Below are positions 31,865 to 40,564 of a stretch of DNA of 64,000 bases, in pieces. This stretch comes from Streptomyces coacervatus. Lineage in GTDB: Bacteria; Actinomycetota; Actinomycetes; Streptomycetales; Streptomycetaceae. A model generated the notes under the pieces. It had not been told where the DNA came from, did no database searches, and saw only the letters and a program-made list of their open reading frames with translations. The stretch covers positions 434,001-498,000 of the forward strand of contig NZ_JARHTP010000001.1 of assembly GCF_029223485.1 (NCBI RefSeq), given 5' to 3'. Position 1 is the first letter of the stretch. Each line of letters begins with the position of its first letter. A program made the translations under genes and the position numbers.

Positions 31865-34174
31865 TCAGCGCACCAGGCGCACTTCGCGCAGCCGGACGGT
31901 GGTCGCCGGCCCGGTCGCTTCGAACCGAACCTTGACGGGTCCGGCGGGACGGTCCGTGTCGAGCGGGAGGACCTGGGAGATCTCCTCGCCCTCGCGATCC
32001 GGTGAGGGCGTGATCGTGCCCAGCGCTCGTCCGTCGACCAGCACACGGGTCGGCCCGGCCTGAGCGTCCGAGAGGTGGATCACCTGCAGGCCGGTGGCGG
32101 TACCGTCCCGGTCTGTCAGACGGTAGGACCACCATCCGGTGCCGGCCCGCCACCTCAGTCCGTCGGTGAGGCCCGACCACGTGTCGTACCCCAGGAACCG
32201 GTGGTCGCTTTCGGGCTGCTGCTCGCCCGCGGTAACGGCGTCGACGGTGCGGTCGTGCAGCGCGAGTGCCGCTTCGTCGGCCGCGCGGAGCTCCGCCCGC
32301 CGCTCCTGGAGCCGCTCCGGTTCCGCCAGGGGGAAGTAGAGGCAGTAACGGGAGTCGTGGATGCCTGCGAAGGGCACGAGGGTGACGGACTGACCCGGTC
32401 GCGCGTCCACGTGATCCAGGGCGAAGGCCAACCGGTCCGGGGCGAGCCGCCGCACGCCGGCGGCCGCATCGGAGGTGCTCCGGGCGAGCACGACGGGCAG
32501 GTTCTCCAGCGGACGCAATGGGCCACTGGCGACATGCCCCAGCCTGGAGTCGTCGGCGAAGAGGCCGACTAGGTCGTTCCGGTCGCCTTCGGCCGCGAGG
32601 ACACTGGGACCGTAGCGGAACGACACCCACGGCGAGCCGTCGGGCAGCAGCTCGGCGCTGATGCGTGGGCGAAGGCACATGGTGACCGTGTCCCCTTCGC
32701 GCCACTGCCGCTCAAGACGCACGTATGTCAGGGGCTGTCCGCCTGGCTCGTGGCGCGTCGTGAGCGGGGCCGGCCCCTCCTCGGGCGGCGCGCCGTTGAC
32801 GCGGACCTGGGGTGGCCCCTCGTGCCAGCCGGGCACGCGTAGGTGGATCGCCACAGGGATGGCGGGAGCGTCGCGCACGACGAGTCGTACCTCGTCGTCG
32901 TAGGGGACCGTACCGGTCTGTTCCAGCACCAGGCCGTGTTCGGGCCGGTTGAGCCGGGAGGCGATGAAGAGGTTGACGAACAGGTCGTCGCCCTCGGTCG
33001 TGTACACCAGCTCGGCGTACTTCGCGTGGTTCTCCAGCCCGGTGCCGACGCAGCACCAGAAGCAGTTCTGGGACGTCGACACCACGCGGTAGTGGTCCGG
33101 CCGGACCGGGGTGAAGTACACCAGCCCGCCCTTCGGGTGCAGGGACGAGAGGATGTGGTTGACCGTCGCACGCTCGTAGTGGTCGAGCACCTCGGCGTCC
33201 GGCCGTTCGAGGAACAGGGCGCGGCTCAACTTGAGCATGTTGTAGGTGTTGCAGGTTTCGGGGCCTTCCGGCGACTGGAGCGCGGAGCTGAAGTCGTCGC
33301 GGGGGTGCAGGTGCTCTCGTACGGAGTTGCCGCCGAAGGAGAGCGTCCGGTGCCGGGTCATGGTCTGCCAGAAGAACCGGGCTGCGTCCCGCAGCGCGGG
33401 GTCGCGGGCGACCTCGCCGAGTCGCTGGTAACCGACGACCTTCGCGATCTGGGTGTTGGCGTGCATCCCGTCGAGGACGTCGCGGTGTTCGCGCAACGGG
33501 GTGAGCAGGGACTGGTCGAGGAATCGCCGGGCCAGGGCCGCGTACCGGTCCGTGCCGGTGACGTCGGCGAGGTCCGCCAGAACCTCGCACATCCCGCCGA
33601 ACTCCGTGCGGAGCATGGCTTCGTGGGTGTCGTCGTCCATCTCCGCCGCTGCCCGGTCCCACCAGTCGGCCAGCCGTCGGGCGGCGGTCAGCGCCAGGTC
33701 CGAACCGGCGTGCCGGTGGGCGTCCAGCAGCCCGGCGAAGAGCTTGTGCAGGTTGTACCACGGGACCCAGGCACCACCGAGCTCGAACGAGTCCCGCTCC
33801 ACCTGCCCCGCGGCCACCCGCTTCCACAGCCGCACACCGTCGGGGATGCCTCCGACGTAGCCGGTGCCCAGGGCGTCCTGGCACTCGACAACGCCTTCGA
33901 TCAGACGTTTGACCAAGGCTCTCGGTCGGGGGTCGTCCGTCGCCGCGCACATGAGCGCGGCGCCCGACAACGCGTGCCCGACGGTGTGGCCGTCGAGGCC
34001 GGAGCTCTCCCAGTTGCCGTAGGACTCGGCGATGGGCGGCAGGCCTGCCTCGCGCCGCAAGGGCGCGAGGAGCCGGTCGGGGTCGAGGGACAGCAGGTAC
34101 TCGAGGGCGGTGGCCTGTGCGTCGAGGAACGGGCCGGGAAGAAGGCGTACCGCGCTGCGGGGCAGTGGCTGCAT
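31865..34174 (-). CDS. GH127 family beta-L-arabinofuranosidase (DUF1680)
   Basis: The 769-residue protein has an (alpha/alpha) barrel of the DUF1680 type followed by beta-sandwich domains. The zinc/catalytic set is visible: Glu306 and Cys308 in PETCNTYNMLKLSRALF, then Cys374 and Cys375 in FWCCVGTGLENHAKY; one of this cysteine pair is the nucleophile in characterised GH127 enzymes. Glu287 in GGNSVREHLHP is the candidate acid/base. No signal peptide is present, so it acts on imported oligosaccharides. Its ATG shares one base with the upstream stop (TGATG), indicating coupling to the GH43-like gene. Confidence 0.88.
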   Translation of the reverse strand: MQPLPRSAVRLLPGPFLDAQATALEYLLSLDPDRLLAPLRREAGLPPIAESYGNWESSGLDGHTVGHALSGAALMCAATDDPRPRALVKRLIEGVVECQDALGTGYVGGIPDGVRLWKRVAAGQVERDSFELGGAWVPWYNLHKLFAGLLDAHRHAGSDLALTAARRLADWWDRAAAEMDDDTHEAMLRTEFGGMCEVLADLADVTGTDRYAALARRFLDQSLLTPLREHRDVLDGMHANTQIAKVVGYQRLGEVARDPALRDAARFFWQTMTRHRTLSFGGNSVREHLHPRDDFSSALQSPEGPETCNTYNMLKLSRALFLERPDAEVLDHYERATVNHILSSLHPKGGLVYFTPVRPDHYRVVSTSQNCFWCCVGTGLENHAKYAELVYTTEGDDLFVNLFIASRLNRPEHGLVLEQTGTVPYDDEVRLVVRDAPAIPVAIHLRVPGWHEGPPQVRVNGAPPEEGPAPLTTRHEPGGQPLTYVRLERQWREGDTVTMCLRPRISAELLPDGSPWVSFRYGPSVLAAEGDRNDLVGLFADDSRLGHVASGPLRPLENLPVVLARSTSDAAAGVRRLAPDRLAFALDHVDARPGQSVTLVPFAGIHDSRYCLYFPLAEPERLQERRAELRAADEAALALHDRTVDAVTAGEQQPESDHRFLGYDTWSGLTDGLRWRAGTGWWSYRLTDRDGTATGLQVIHLSDAQAGPTRVLVDGRALGTITPSPDREGEEISQVLPLDTDRPAGPVKVRFEATGPATTVRLREVRLVR

Positions 34175-35142
34175 CAGTGCTCGTTTCCTCTGTTCGAAGG
34201 CCCTTCGAGCGGGAGGATGGGGGCCTCAAGGACCTCGTCGCGGTCGCACACGAGGGTGTCTCCGCTCACCCGCAGACGGGCGGCGTGGACCGAACTCCGG
34301 CGGTCCTCGTGGCTGGCGTGGGGTCCGGAGTGGCCGTCGGGACGCCTGGGGTGCGAGAAGTAGAAGATGAACGCGCCGAGTTCGCTGGTGACGACATCGG
34401 CGTGGTAGCCGTATCCCCCGTCGTCCGGGCCCTGCCCGGGATGGTCGAGGATGAGTCCGCGCGGTTCCCATGCCTCCAGGTCACGGGAGTGTAGAACCCG
34501 CTGTCCATGCCACTCGTCGATGATCATCCAGTAGCTGCCGTCCAACTCGAAGACGTTCGGGCCTTCGTGCTTCGAGAACTCCACGACGGGCCCCCGGACG
34601 GTCCAGTGGGCCAGATCGTCACTGTCCGCCGCGTAGGTGTGCGCGTTGTCGGCCTCGTCCTTGTACCACATGCGGTAGCCACCCGTGGGGAGCCGCAGCA
34701 CGCAGGCGTCGATCACTCTGTCGGACGAGAGCGACAGGGTGGAACGGTAGGTCCACGAGAAGAGGTCGTCGCTCGTGTAGTGGCGGATCACGCGCGCGTG
34801 GCCCGGCCACCGGGTCGGAACACCGCGGATCACGCTGACGTACATGTGGTATTCGGTTCCCTCGTCGACGATCTCGGGAGCCCAGTAGGTGTTCCGCCCG
34901 GGCTCGGTGTCCAGTCCTTCGGCGATTCCCCGGTACAGCCAGGTGGCTCCGCCGTCCGCGGAGGACGCGATGCCGATGTCGGTGCCGTGGATCCAGCTCG
35001 CGTCGTCGATCGGCGGGGCGTCGGCGCGACGGCTCGTGTAGAACATCCACCACTCGCCGGCCCGCCGGTTCCAGATGACAGTGGGGTCGGTCGCGCCGTC
35101 GTGCATGGGGTCTCGGAACAGGGGTCGGGCAACGGTTGTCAT
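34174..35142 (-). CDS. Five-bladed beta-propeller glycosidase, GH43-like
   Basis: This 322-residue protein reads as a beta-propeller of the GH43/GH32/GH117 kind: DPTVIWNRRAGEWWMFYTSR in the first blade, YWAPEIVDEGTEYHMYVS in the second, DACVLRLPTGGYRMWYKDE in the third and EGPNVFELDGSYWMIIDEW in the fourth. Acidic residues in these blades would form the active site. There is no signal peptide. The exact family and linkage are uncertain; with GH51 and GH127 neighbours, arabinan or galactan side chains are the likely target. Confidence 0.7.
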   Translation of the reverse strand: MTTVARPLFRDPMHDGATDPTVIWNRRAGEWWMFYTSRRADAPPIDDASWIHGTDIGIASSADGGATWLYRGIAEGLDTEPGRNTYWAPEIVDEGTEYHMYVSVIRGVPTRWPGHARVIRHYTSDDLFSWTYRSTLSLSSDRVIDACVLRLPTGGYRMWYKDEADNAHTYAADSDDLAHWTVRGPVVEFSKHEGPNVFELDGSYWMIIDEWHGQRVLHSRDLEAWEPRGLILDHPGQGPDDGGYGYHADVVTSELGAFIFYFSHPRRPDGHSGPHASHEDRRSSVHAARLRVSGDTLVCDRDEVLEAPILPLEGPSNRGNEH

Positions 35143-35261
35143 CGGTTCTTCCCGGGCGTGAGTGTGAGGGTGCCGTGTGAAAGCCCATGGGCCGGGCCGG
35201 TGTCCGCGACGTGGACGGCGGCGGTGGCAACGGCCCATGGGCGGTCGGTATGCCGGAGTGG

Positions 35262-36782
35262 TCAGTCCTGCCGGCCGGTCAGCCGGATCATGTTCCAGGA
35301 GAGCGGCTCGAGTTCGGCGTGCAGGACGCCCTCGGTGACGGTGGTACCGGTGGCGGGATGCGGGGCGACCCGGTCGGGCCGGTCCGCGGTGTTGACGGCC
35401 TCCGGGTCGCTGTCGGCCAGGACCAGGTGCTCCACCAGGGTGTGGGCGCCGACGCCGCGCAGGTCGATGTTCAGCGGCAGGGCGTCCGTCTGGCCGCGGT
35501 TGACCGCGAAGACGGTGACGTCGCCGGTCTCGTCGTCGATGACGGCGGTGGCGTGCAGCAGCGGCACCTCGCCGAACTTCGCCGTGGTGTACGTCGGGCT
35601 GTCCACGTCGACGCGCAGCACTCGGCCGCGCCCGTACGTCGAGGCCTGGGCGAAGGGGAAGAACGTGGTCTGCCGCCAGGCCGGGCCGTCCGGCTCGGTC
35701 ATGATCGGCGCGATGACGTTGACGAGCTGGGCCAGGGAGGCAGCGGTCACCCGGTCGGCGTGCCGCAGCAGCGCGATGAGCATCGAGCCGAACACCACGG
35801 CGTCGGTGACGGTGTAGACGTCCTCCAGCAGGCGCGGGGCCTGCTGCCAGTCCTCCACGGCGTGCGGGTTGGGCCGCTTCTGGTACCAGACGTTCCACTC
35901 GTCGAAGGAGAGGTTGATGCGCTTGGTCGCCTTCAGCCGGGCGCGGACGTAGTCGCAGGTGGCGACCACCGACTCGATGTAGTGCTCCATGTCGACGGCG
36001 GACGCCAGGAAGGAGTCCCGGTCGCCGTCGATCTCCTCGTAGTAGGCGTGCAGGGAGACGTGCTCGACGTTGTCGTAGGTGGCCTCCAGGACGGTGGCCT
36101 CCCAGGCGGCGAACGTCTTGATGCCGGTGCCCGAGCTGCCGCAGGCCACCAGCTCCAGATCGGGGTCGATCATCTTCATGGCGCGGGCGGTCTCGGCGGC
36201 GAGCCGCCCGTACTCTTCGGCTGTCTTGTGGCCGATCTGCCAGGTTCCGTCCATCTCGTTGCCGAGGCACCACATCTTGATGCCGTACGGCTCCTTGGCC
36301 CCGTGGTCGGCGCGGCGGTCGGACAGTTCGGTGCCGCCCGGGTGGTTGCTGTACTCCAGCAGCCGCAGGGCGTCCTCGACCCCGCGGGTGCCGAGGTTGA
36401 CGGCCATCATGGGCTCCATGCCGGTCTTCGTGCAGAAGTCCATGAACTCGCCGAGGCCGAACTCGTTGGTCTCCGTGGTCTTCCAGGCGAGGTCCAGCCG
36501 GACCGGGCGCTCCTCGCGCGGTCCCACGCTGTCCTCCCAGCGGTAGCCGGAGACGAAGTTGCCGCCCGGGTAGCGCACGGTGGTGACGCCCAGCTCCCGG
36601 ACCAGGTCCAGGACGTCCTGGCGCAGGCCGGCGGCGTCGGCGGCCGGGTGGTCCGGCTCGTAGAGGCCGGTGTAGACGCAGCGGCCCATGTGCTCGACGA
36701 ACGATCCGTACAGCCGGGGGTTGACGGCGCCGATGCCGAACGCCGAGTCGAGGGTGAAGCGTGCGGGAGTGGTGCGGGACAT
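35262..36782 (-). CDS. abfA: GH51 alpha-L-arabinofuranosidase
   Basis: The 506-residue intracellular enzyme has the GH51 acid/base Glu176 (WCLGNEMDGTWQ) and nucleophile Glu295 (LSFDEWNVWYQ), plus the N-terminal LYGSFVEHMGRCVYTGLYEPDHP and VRYPGGNFVSGYRWEDSVGP segments. It removes terminal alpha-L-arabinofuranosyl groups from imported arabino-oligosaccharides. A 119-nt gap to the GH43-like gene and a 107-nt gap to the lactonase gene suggest one transcript with internal signals. Confidence 0.95.
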   Translation of the reverse strand: MSRTTPARFTLDSAFGIGAVNPRLYGSFVEHMGRCVYTGLYEPDHPAADAAGLRQDVLDLVRELGVTTVRYPGGNFVSGYRWEDSVGPREERPVRLDLAWKTTETNEFGLGEFMDFCTKTGMEPMMAVNLGTRGVEDALRLLEYSNHPGGTELSDRRADHGAKEPYGIKMWCLGNEMDGTWQIGHKTAEEYGRLAAETARAMKMIDPDLELVACGSSGTGIKTFAAWEATVLEATYDNVEHVSLHAYYEEIDGDRDSFLASAVDMEHYIESVVATCDYVRARLKATKRINLSFDEWNVWYQKRPNPHAVEDWQQAPRLLEDVYTVTDAVVFGSMLIALLRHADRVTAASLAQLVNVIAPIMTEPDGPAWRQTTFFPFAQASTYGRGRVLRVDVDSPTYTTAKFGEVPLLHATAVIDDETGDVTVFAVNRGQTDALPLNIDLRGVGAHTLVEHLVLADSDPEAVNTADRPDRVAPHPATGTTVTEGVLHAELEPLSWNMIRLTGRQD

Positions 36783-36889
36783 GACTGCCTTTCGTTGACT
36801 GTTTCAGGCTGTTCGGTGTGCGCGGACGAGTCCGTTCAAGCCATGCGGGGGTTGGGGGGCGGGCATGAAAAGGGGGCGAGACGGTCGGG

Positions 36890-37963
36890 TCAGAGGACGA
36901 GTGCGCAGACCACCGACGGAACGGGCAGCGCCGCCCCCGCCTGCCGCAGCGCCCCGTCGTCCAGGACACGCAGCGCGACGAGCGTCCCGCTGTGCTGGTT
37001 GGCGACCAGCAGATGACCGTCCGCGTAGGTCAGGCCGCGCGGCCAGGTACCGCCGGCGGACATCTCGTCGATCGGTGACAGTGCTGTGCCGGTGACATGG
37101 AACGCGGCCACCGTGTCCGCGCCCCGATTGGTCACCCACAGGAAACGGCCGCAGGGAGAGGCGACGATGCCGCCCGGCTGGTTGGTGACGTCCTGGACGG
37201 CCGTGGCGGGCACCGAGGAGACGCCCGTCAGGGTGCCCGTACCGGCGTCGTACCAGTGGCAGGTGACCGTCGAGGACAGTTCGTCCGCGCTGAACACCAG
37301 CCCACCGCCGGGAGCGAAGGCGAGGTGGCGAGGACCGGAGCCGGGGCGCAGCCGGTTCACCGCGACCCGCTCCAGGGTGCCGCCTCGGGTGTCGAGCCGG
37401 TAGGTGAAGACCGCGTCCGCGCCCAGGTCGGTGGCGAGGACGTAACGGCCCGCCGGGTCGACGAGCACCTGGTGGGCGTGGCTGCCTTCCTGCCGTCCGG
37501 CGACCGGGCCCGACCCTTCGTGGACGGCGACGTCGGTCAGTTCCACGAGGCGTCCGTCCGCGTCGAGGCGGTGCACGGCCACGCTGCCGGGCGCCGTGTC
37601 GCTGCCGTAGTTCGCGGTCAGCAGCCAGCCCCCGCCCGGGTGGACGGCGAGGTGGCACGGGTTCACGCCGCCGCTGCTCAACGGGGCGCCCGACGGGAAC
37701 AGTCGGCCGTCGCGGTGCCGGACCAGGGCACTGACGGTGCCCGGATCGGTCTCGTTCGTGCTGTAGACGACGTCGAGTGAGGGATGCGCCACCAGGAAGG
37801 AGGCCCCGTTGACGGGCACCGGCGGCACTGCGGTGTCGTGCTTCAGGCGTCCGGTGTCCGGGGCGAGTCCCAGGGCGGCGATGCCGGCGCCGGTTCCGCC
37901 GGAGTCGGGTGTGTAGGAGCCGGTGAGGACAGTGACCTCGTCGTGGGAGGTGGGCGTGGGCAT
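36890..37963 (-). CDS. Lactonase family protein, seven-bladed beta-propeller (YbhE-like)
   Basis: This 357-residue protein matches the 6-phosphogluconolactonase/cycloisomerase propeller family: VLTGSYTPDSGGTGAGIAAL at the start, then repeating blades such as NPCHLAVHPGGGWLLTANYGS, HAHQVLVDPAGRYVLATDLGAD and GPRHLAFAPGGGLVFSADE. It lacks a signal peptide. In this operon, with a dehydrogenase, a galactonate dehydratase, a kinase and an aldolase, the likely role is opening an aldono-lactone (galactono- or arabinono-lactone) after sugar oxidation. Confidence 0.82.
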   Translation of the reverse strand: MPTPTSHDEVTVLTGSYTPDSGGTGAGIAALGLAPDTGRLKHDTAVPPVPVNGASFLVAHPSLDVVYSTNETDPGTVSALVRHRDGRLFPSGAPLSSGGVNPCHLAVHPGGGWLLTANYGSDTAPGSVAVHRLDADGRLVELTDVAVHEGSGPVAGRQEGSHAHQVLVDPAGRYVLATDLGADAVFTYRLDTRGGTLERVAVNRLRPGSGPRHLAFAPGGGLVFSADELSSTVTCHWYDAGTGTLTGVSSVPATAVQDVTNQPGGIVASPCGRFLWVTNRGADTVAAFHVTGTALSPIDEMSAGGTWPRGLTYADGHLLVANQHSGTLVALRVLDDGALRQAGAALPVPSVVCALVL

Positions 37964-38028
37964 GCGTGTGGTCCCTGGAATTTCCTTGAGCAGGTGGGTA
38001 CTTGAGCGAACGTGGTGCAGGGAGAGGC

Positions 38029-38988
38029 TCAGCGCACGATGTCGTCGTGGTGCTCCAGCAGCCCCAGTTCGAAGCGGCGGGGCAGGCCTTCCCAGTCTCC
38101 GGTGGTGCTCACCGCGAAGGCGCCGAGCAGAGCTGCGGTCCGCAGCCGCCGCTCCGGGGGCTCGCCCGCGAGCAGTTCGGCGAGGTACCCGGCGGCGAAC
38201 GCGTCTCCTGCTCCCACCGAGTCGAGCACGGTGACGGGAACGGCGGGTTGCCGGTACGGCCGTCCGTCGAGGAGGGCGTACGCGCCCTCGGCGCCGAGCT
38301 TGATCACGGCTCCGGAGGGGCCGAGGTCGCAGACGGCCTTGGCGAGCTCCTCCGGTCCGTCGGCGTCGGGAGTCATGAGCCTGCCTTCGTACGGTCCCGC
38401 GAAGACCAGGTCGCTCCTGCGCAGCAGCGGCAGCAGTGTGCGTCTGGCCTCGGCCTCCCCCCACAGCAGGGAGCGGTAGTTGATGTCCAGGGAGACCGGT
38501 ACTCCTGCGGCGACAGCGATGTCCACCGCCCGGGTGACGGCCCGGGACGGCCCCTCGCCCAGGGCCGGGGTGATGCCGGTGATGTGCAGGGCCGCCGCTC
38601 CGGCGACGAGGGCCTCGGGAATGTCCTCCGGGGAGAGCCGGGAACCGGCCGTACGGGTGCGGTAGTAGCGGGTGCGGCTGTGCGTGGCCGTACGGCGTTC
38701 CCGCAGCAGCAGCGAGGTGGGGGCGGGGTCTCGTGCGGCGACCGTGGTGACGCCTTCGGCGCGCAGCTCGCGGAGGATGAGGTCGCCGAGCGAGTCGTCG
38801 CTGACCCGGCCGACCCAGACGGCGGACCCGCCGAGCCGGCTGACGCCCACGGCGACGTTCGACTCGGCTCCGGCGAGCCCGAGACGCAGGTCGGAGCCGA
38901 CGGCCAGCGGGCCGGTGTCCGACCCGGCCAGGACCGCGAGGACTTCGCCGACGGTCACCAAGTAGCGTTGCTGGGAAGGGGCGTTCAC
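38029..38988 (-). CDS. kdgK: PfkB family sugar kinase, 2-keto-3-deoxy-gluconate/galactonate kinase-like
   Basis: The 319-residue protein shows GGAESNVAVGVSRLG-type N-terminal binding residues (here LAGAESNVAVGVSRLG) and the PfkB signature with the catalytic aspartate in DSVGAGDAFAAGYL. It starts at GTG 38988 within the aldolase stop (GTGA). It should phosphorylate the 2-keto-3-deoxy acid formed by the dehydratase encoded at 45436-46581. KDG and KDGal kinases cannot be told apart by motif; the dehydratase favours KDGal. Confidence 0.85.
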   Translation of the reverse strand: MNAPSQQRYLVTVGEVLAVLAGSDTGPLAVGSDLRLGLAGAESNVAVGVSRLGGSAVWVGRVSDDSLGDLILRELRAEGVTTVAARDPAPTSLLLRERRTATHSRTRYYRTRTAGSRLSPEDIPEALVAGAAALHITGITPALGEGPSRAVTRAVDIAVAAGVPVSLDINYRSLLWGEAEARRTLLPLLRRSDLVFAGPYEGRLMTPDADGPEELAKAVCDLGPSGAVIKLGAEGAYALLDGRPYRQPAVPVTVLDSVGAGDAFAAGYLAELLAGEPPERRLRTAALLGAFAVSTTGDWEGLPRRFELGLLEHHDDIVR

Positions 38989-39656
38989 GGTCCCACCTCC
39001 TGGTGGCGGGACGTGGCCCGGATCGCGTCGAGCAGTGCGCGGGCCCTCTCCGCGAGGGACTGGAGGTTCTCCGCCGCCGGGTTCCGGTCCGCTCCGCGCA
39101 GTAGCGGGGAGCCGATGCCGACGGCGAGGGCGCCCGCGTCCAGGTAGTCGGCCGCATGGTCGACGCCGACTCCGCCGACGGCGACGAGCGGGACGTCGGG
39201 CAGCGGGGCCCGCAGCTGCCGCAGATGGGCGGGGCCGCCGGTGCTCGCGGGGAAGAGCTTGACGGCGGCGGCGCCCGCACGCCAGGCGATGGACACCTCG
39301 GTGGGCGTCCAGGCGCCCGGGTAGAACGGGATGCTCCTTTCGGTCGAGCAGCGGATCACGTCGGTGTCCACGGCCGGGGCCACCAGGAACTCTGCCCCGG
39401 CCGCGAGCGCATCCCGGGCCTGCCCGGTGGTGATCACCGTGCCGGCGCCGACCGCCACCCCGGGCCCGAGCTCGTCCCGGACGGCGGCCAGCGCGTCGAG
39501 GGCACCCGGTGTGGTGAGGGTGACCTCCAGGCAGGTGATGCCGCCCTCCGCGAGGGCCCGGGCCACGGCGGGCAGTCCCGTCGCGTCGGCCGACCGGAGG
39601 ATGGCCATGACCCGGGTCCGGCCCAGTTGCGGGGTGAGTGGGGGACGCCCGGTCAC
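38985..39656 (-). CDS. KDPG/KDPGal-type aldolase
   Basis: This 223-residue class I aldolase has the Glu in CLEVTLTTPGA, the GAGTVIT loop and the Schiff-base lysine in AAAVKLFPAST. It cleaves a 2-keto-3-deoxy-6-phospho-aldonate to pyruvate and glyceraldehyde-3-phosphate. The start is placed at GTG 39656 because it overlaps, as GTGA, the stop of a short upstream ORF with a strong ribosome site. An in-frame GTG at 39689 lacks one. It is coupled downstream to the kinase. Confidence 0.85.
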   Translation of the reverse strand: MTGRPPLTPQLGRTRVMAILRSADATGLPAVARALAEGGITCLEVTLTTPGALDALAAVRDELGPGVAVGAGTVITTGQARDALAAGAEFLVAPAVDTDVIRCSTERSIPFYPGAWTPTEVSIAWRAGAAAVKLFPASTGGPAHLRQLRAPLPDVPLVAVGGVGVDHAADYLDAGALAVGIGSPLLRGADRNPAAENLQSLAERARALLDAIRATSRHQEVGP

Positions 39657-39703
39657 GGCCTGACCGCCGTGGACGACGTGCCGAAGCACTGGGTGGTGGT
39701 CAT
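39653..39703 (-). CDS. Possible 16-residue leader peptide before the aldolase
   Basis: ATG at 39703 is preceded by AAAGGAA at good spacing and opens a frame of 16 codons (MTTTQCFGTSSTAVRP) whose TGA overlaps the aldolase GTG by 4 nt. No other strong ribosome site serves the aldolase, so translation probably enters here and passes on by coupling. The peptide resembles no family I know. It may be a translational on-ramp or a sensing leader. Confidence 0.5.
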   Translation of the reverse strand: MTTTQCFGTSSTAVRP

Positions 39704-39742
39704 GCGAAGTTCCTTTGCGGCGTGGTGCGTTGGTGGACAGCG

Positions 39743-40564
39743 TTACTTGAGTCCGGAGGTGGAGACTCCGGCGACGAAGCCGCGCTGCAGGATCAGGAAG
39801 AGCACCAGGACGGGCACGACGTACACCAGGGTGCCTGCCGCGACGAGGTTGTTGAGCTGGCCACCGTGCGCGTTCCGGTAGCCGGTGGCGAGCTGGACGG
39901 CGAGAGTGGTGCGGTCGGTGTCCAGCAGCAGCGCGGGCGCGATCCAGTCACCCCAGGTCCAGGAGAACGACAGGATCAGGCTGGTGGCGATGACCGGCCA
40001 TGACTGGGGCAGGAAGATCCGCCAGAAGATGCGGATCTGCCCGCAGCCGTCGACGATCGCCGCCTCCTCCAGTTCCTTCGGCATGTTGCTGAAGAACTGC
40101 CGGAACAGGAAGATCAGATACGGGGCGCCGCACAGGCCCCACAACACCCACGGCATGTACGTGTTGAGGAGGCCGACCTTGGCGAACATCAGGTAGGTCG
40201 GGATGAGGGTGAAGATCTGCGGCAGCATCATCGTCGCCATCAGCACGCCGAAGATCACTCGTTTCCCCGGTGCTTCGAGGCGGGCGAAGCCGTAGCCGGC
40301 CCAGGCCGAGGCGAGCGTCGCGAGGACCGAGTAGATGGTGGCGATCGTCAGGGAGTTGCGGGCGTAGCCGAAGTAGTCCCAGACGTTCAGCGCCTTCAGG
40401 AAGTTGCCCGGGCTCGGATGGTGCGGCCACCAGTGGATGGGGACGGCGCTCAGCTCCGACGAGTCCTTGAACGCGGTGATCACGAGCCAGCCGAACGGGC
40501 TGAGCATGAGGACGAGGACGCTCACCAGGAGCATGTAGACGACACTGCGCCGGGAGAGTGTCAT
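39743..40564 (-). CDS. Sugar ABC transporter permease, MalG type (arabinose/galactose locus)
   Basis: The 273-residue membrane protein has about six helices and the EAA loop ELEEAAIVDGCGQIRIFWRIFLPQSWP. Its ATG overlaps the upstream permease stop (ATGA). It pairs with the MalF-like permease to import oligosaccharides. No ATPase gene is present in the locus. Confidence 0.9.
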   Translation of the reverse strand: MTLSRRSVVYMLLVSVLVLMLSPFGWLVITAFKDSSELSAVPIHWWPHHPSPGNFLKALNVWDYFGYARNSLTIATIYSVLATLASAWAGYGFARLEAPGKRVIFGVLMATMMLPQIFTLIPTYLMFAKVGLLNTYMPWVLWGLCGAPYLIFLFRQFFSNMPKELEEAAIVDGCGQIRIFWRIFLPQSWPVIATSLILSFSWTWGDWIAPALLLDTDRTTLAVQLATGYRNAHGGQLNNLVAAGTLVYVVPVLVLFLILQRGFVAGVSTSGLK

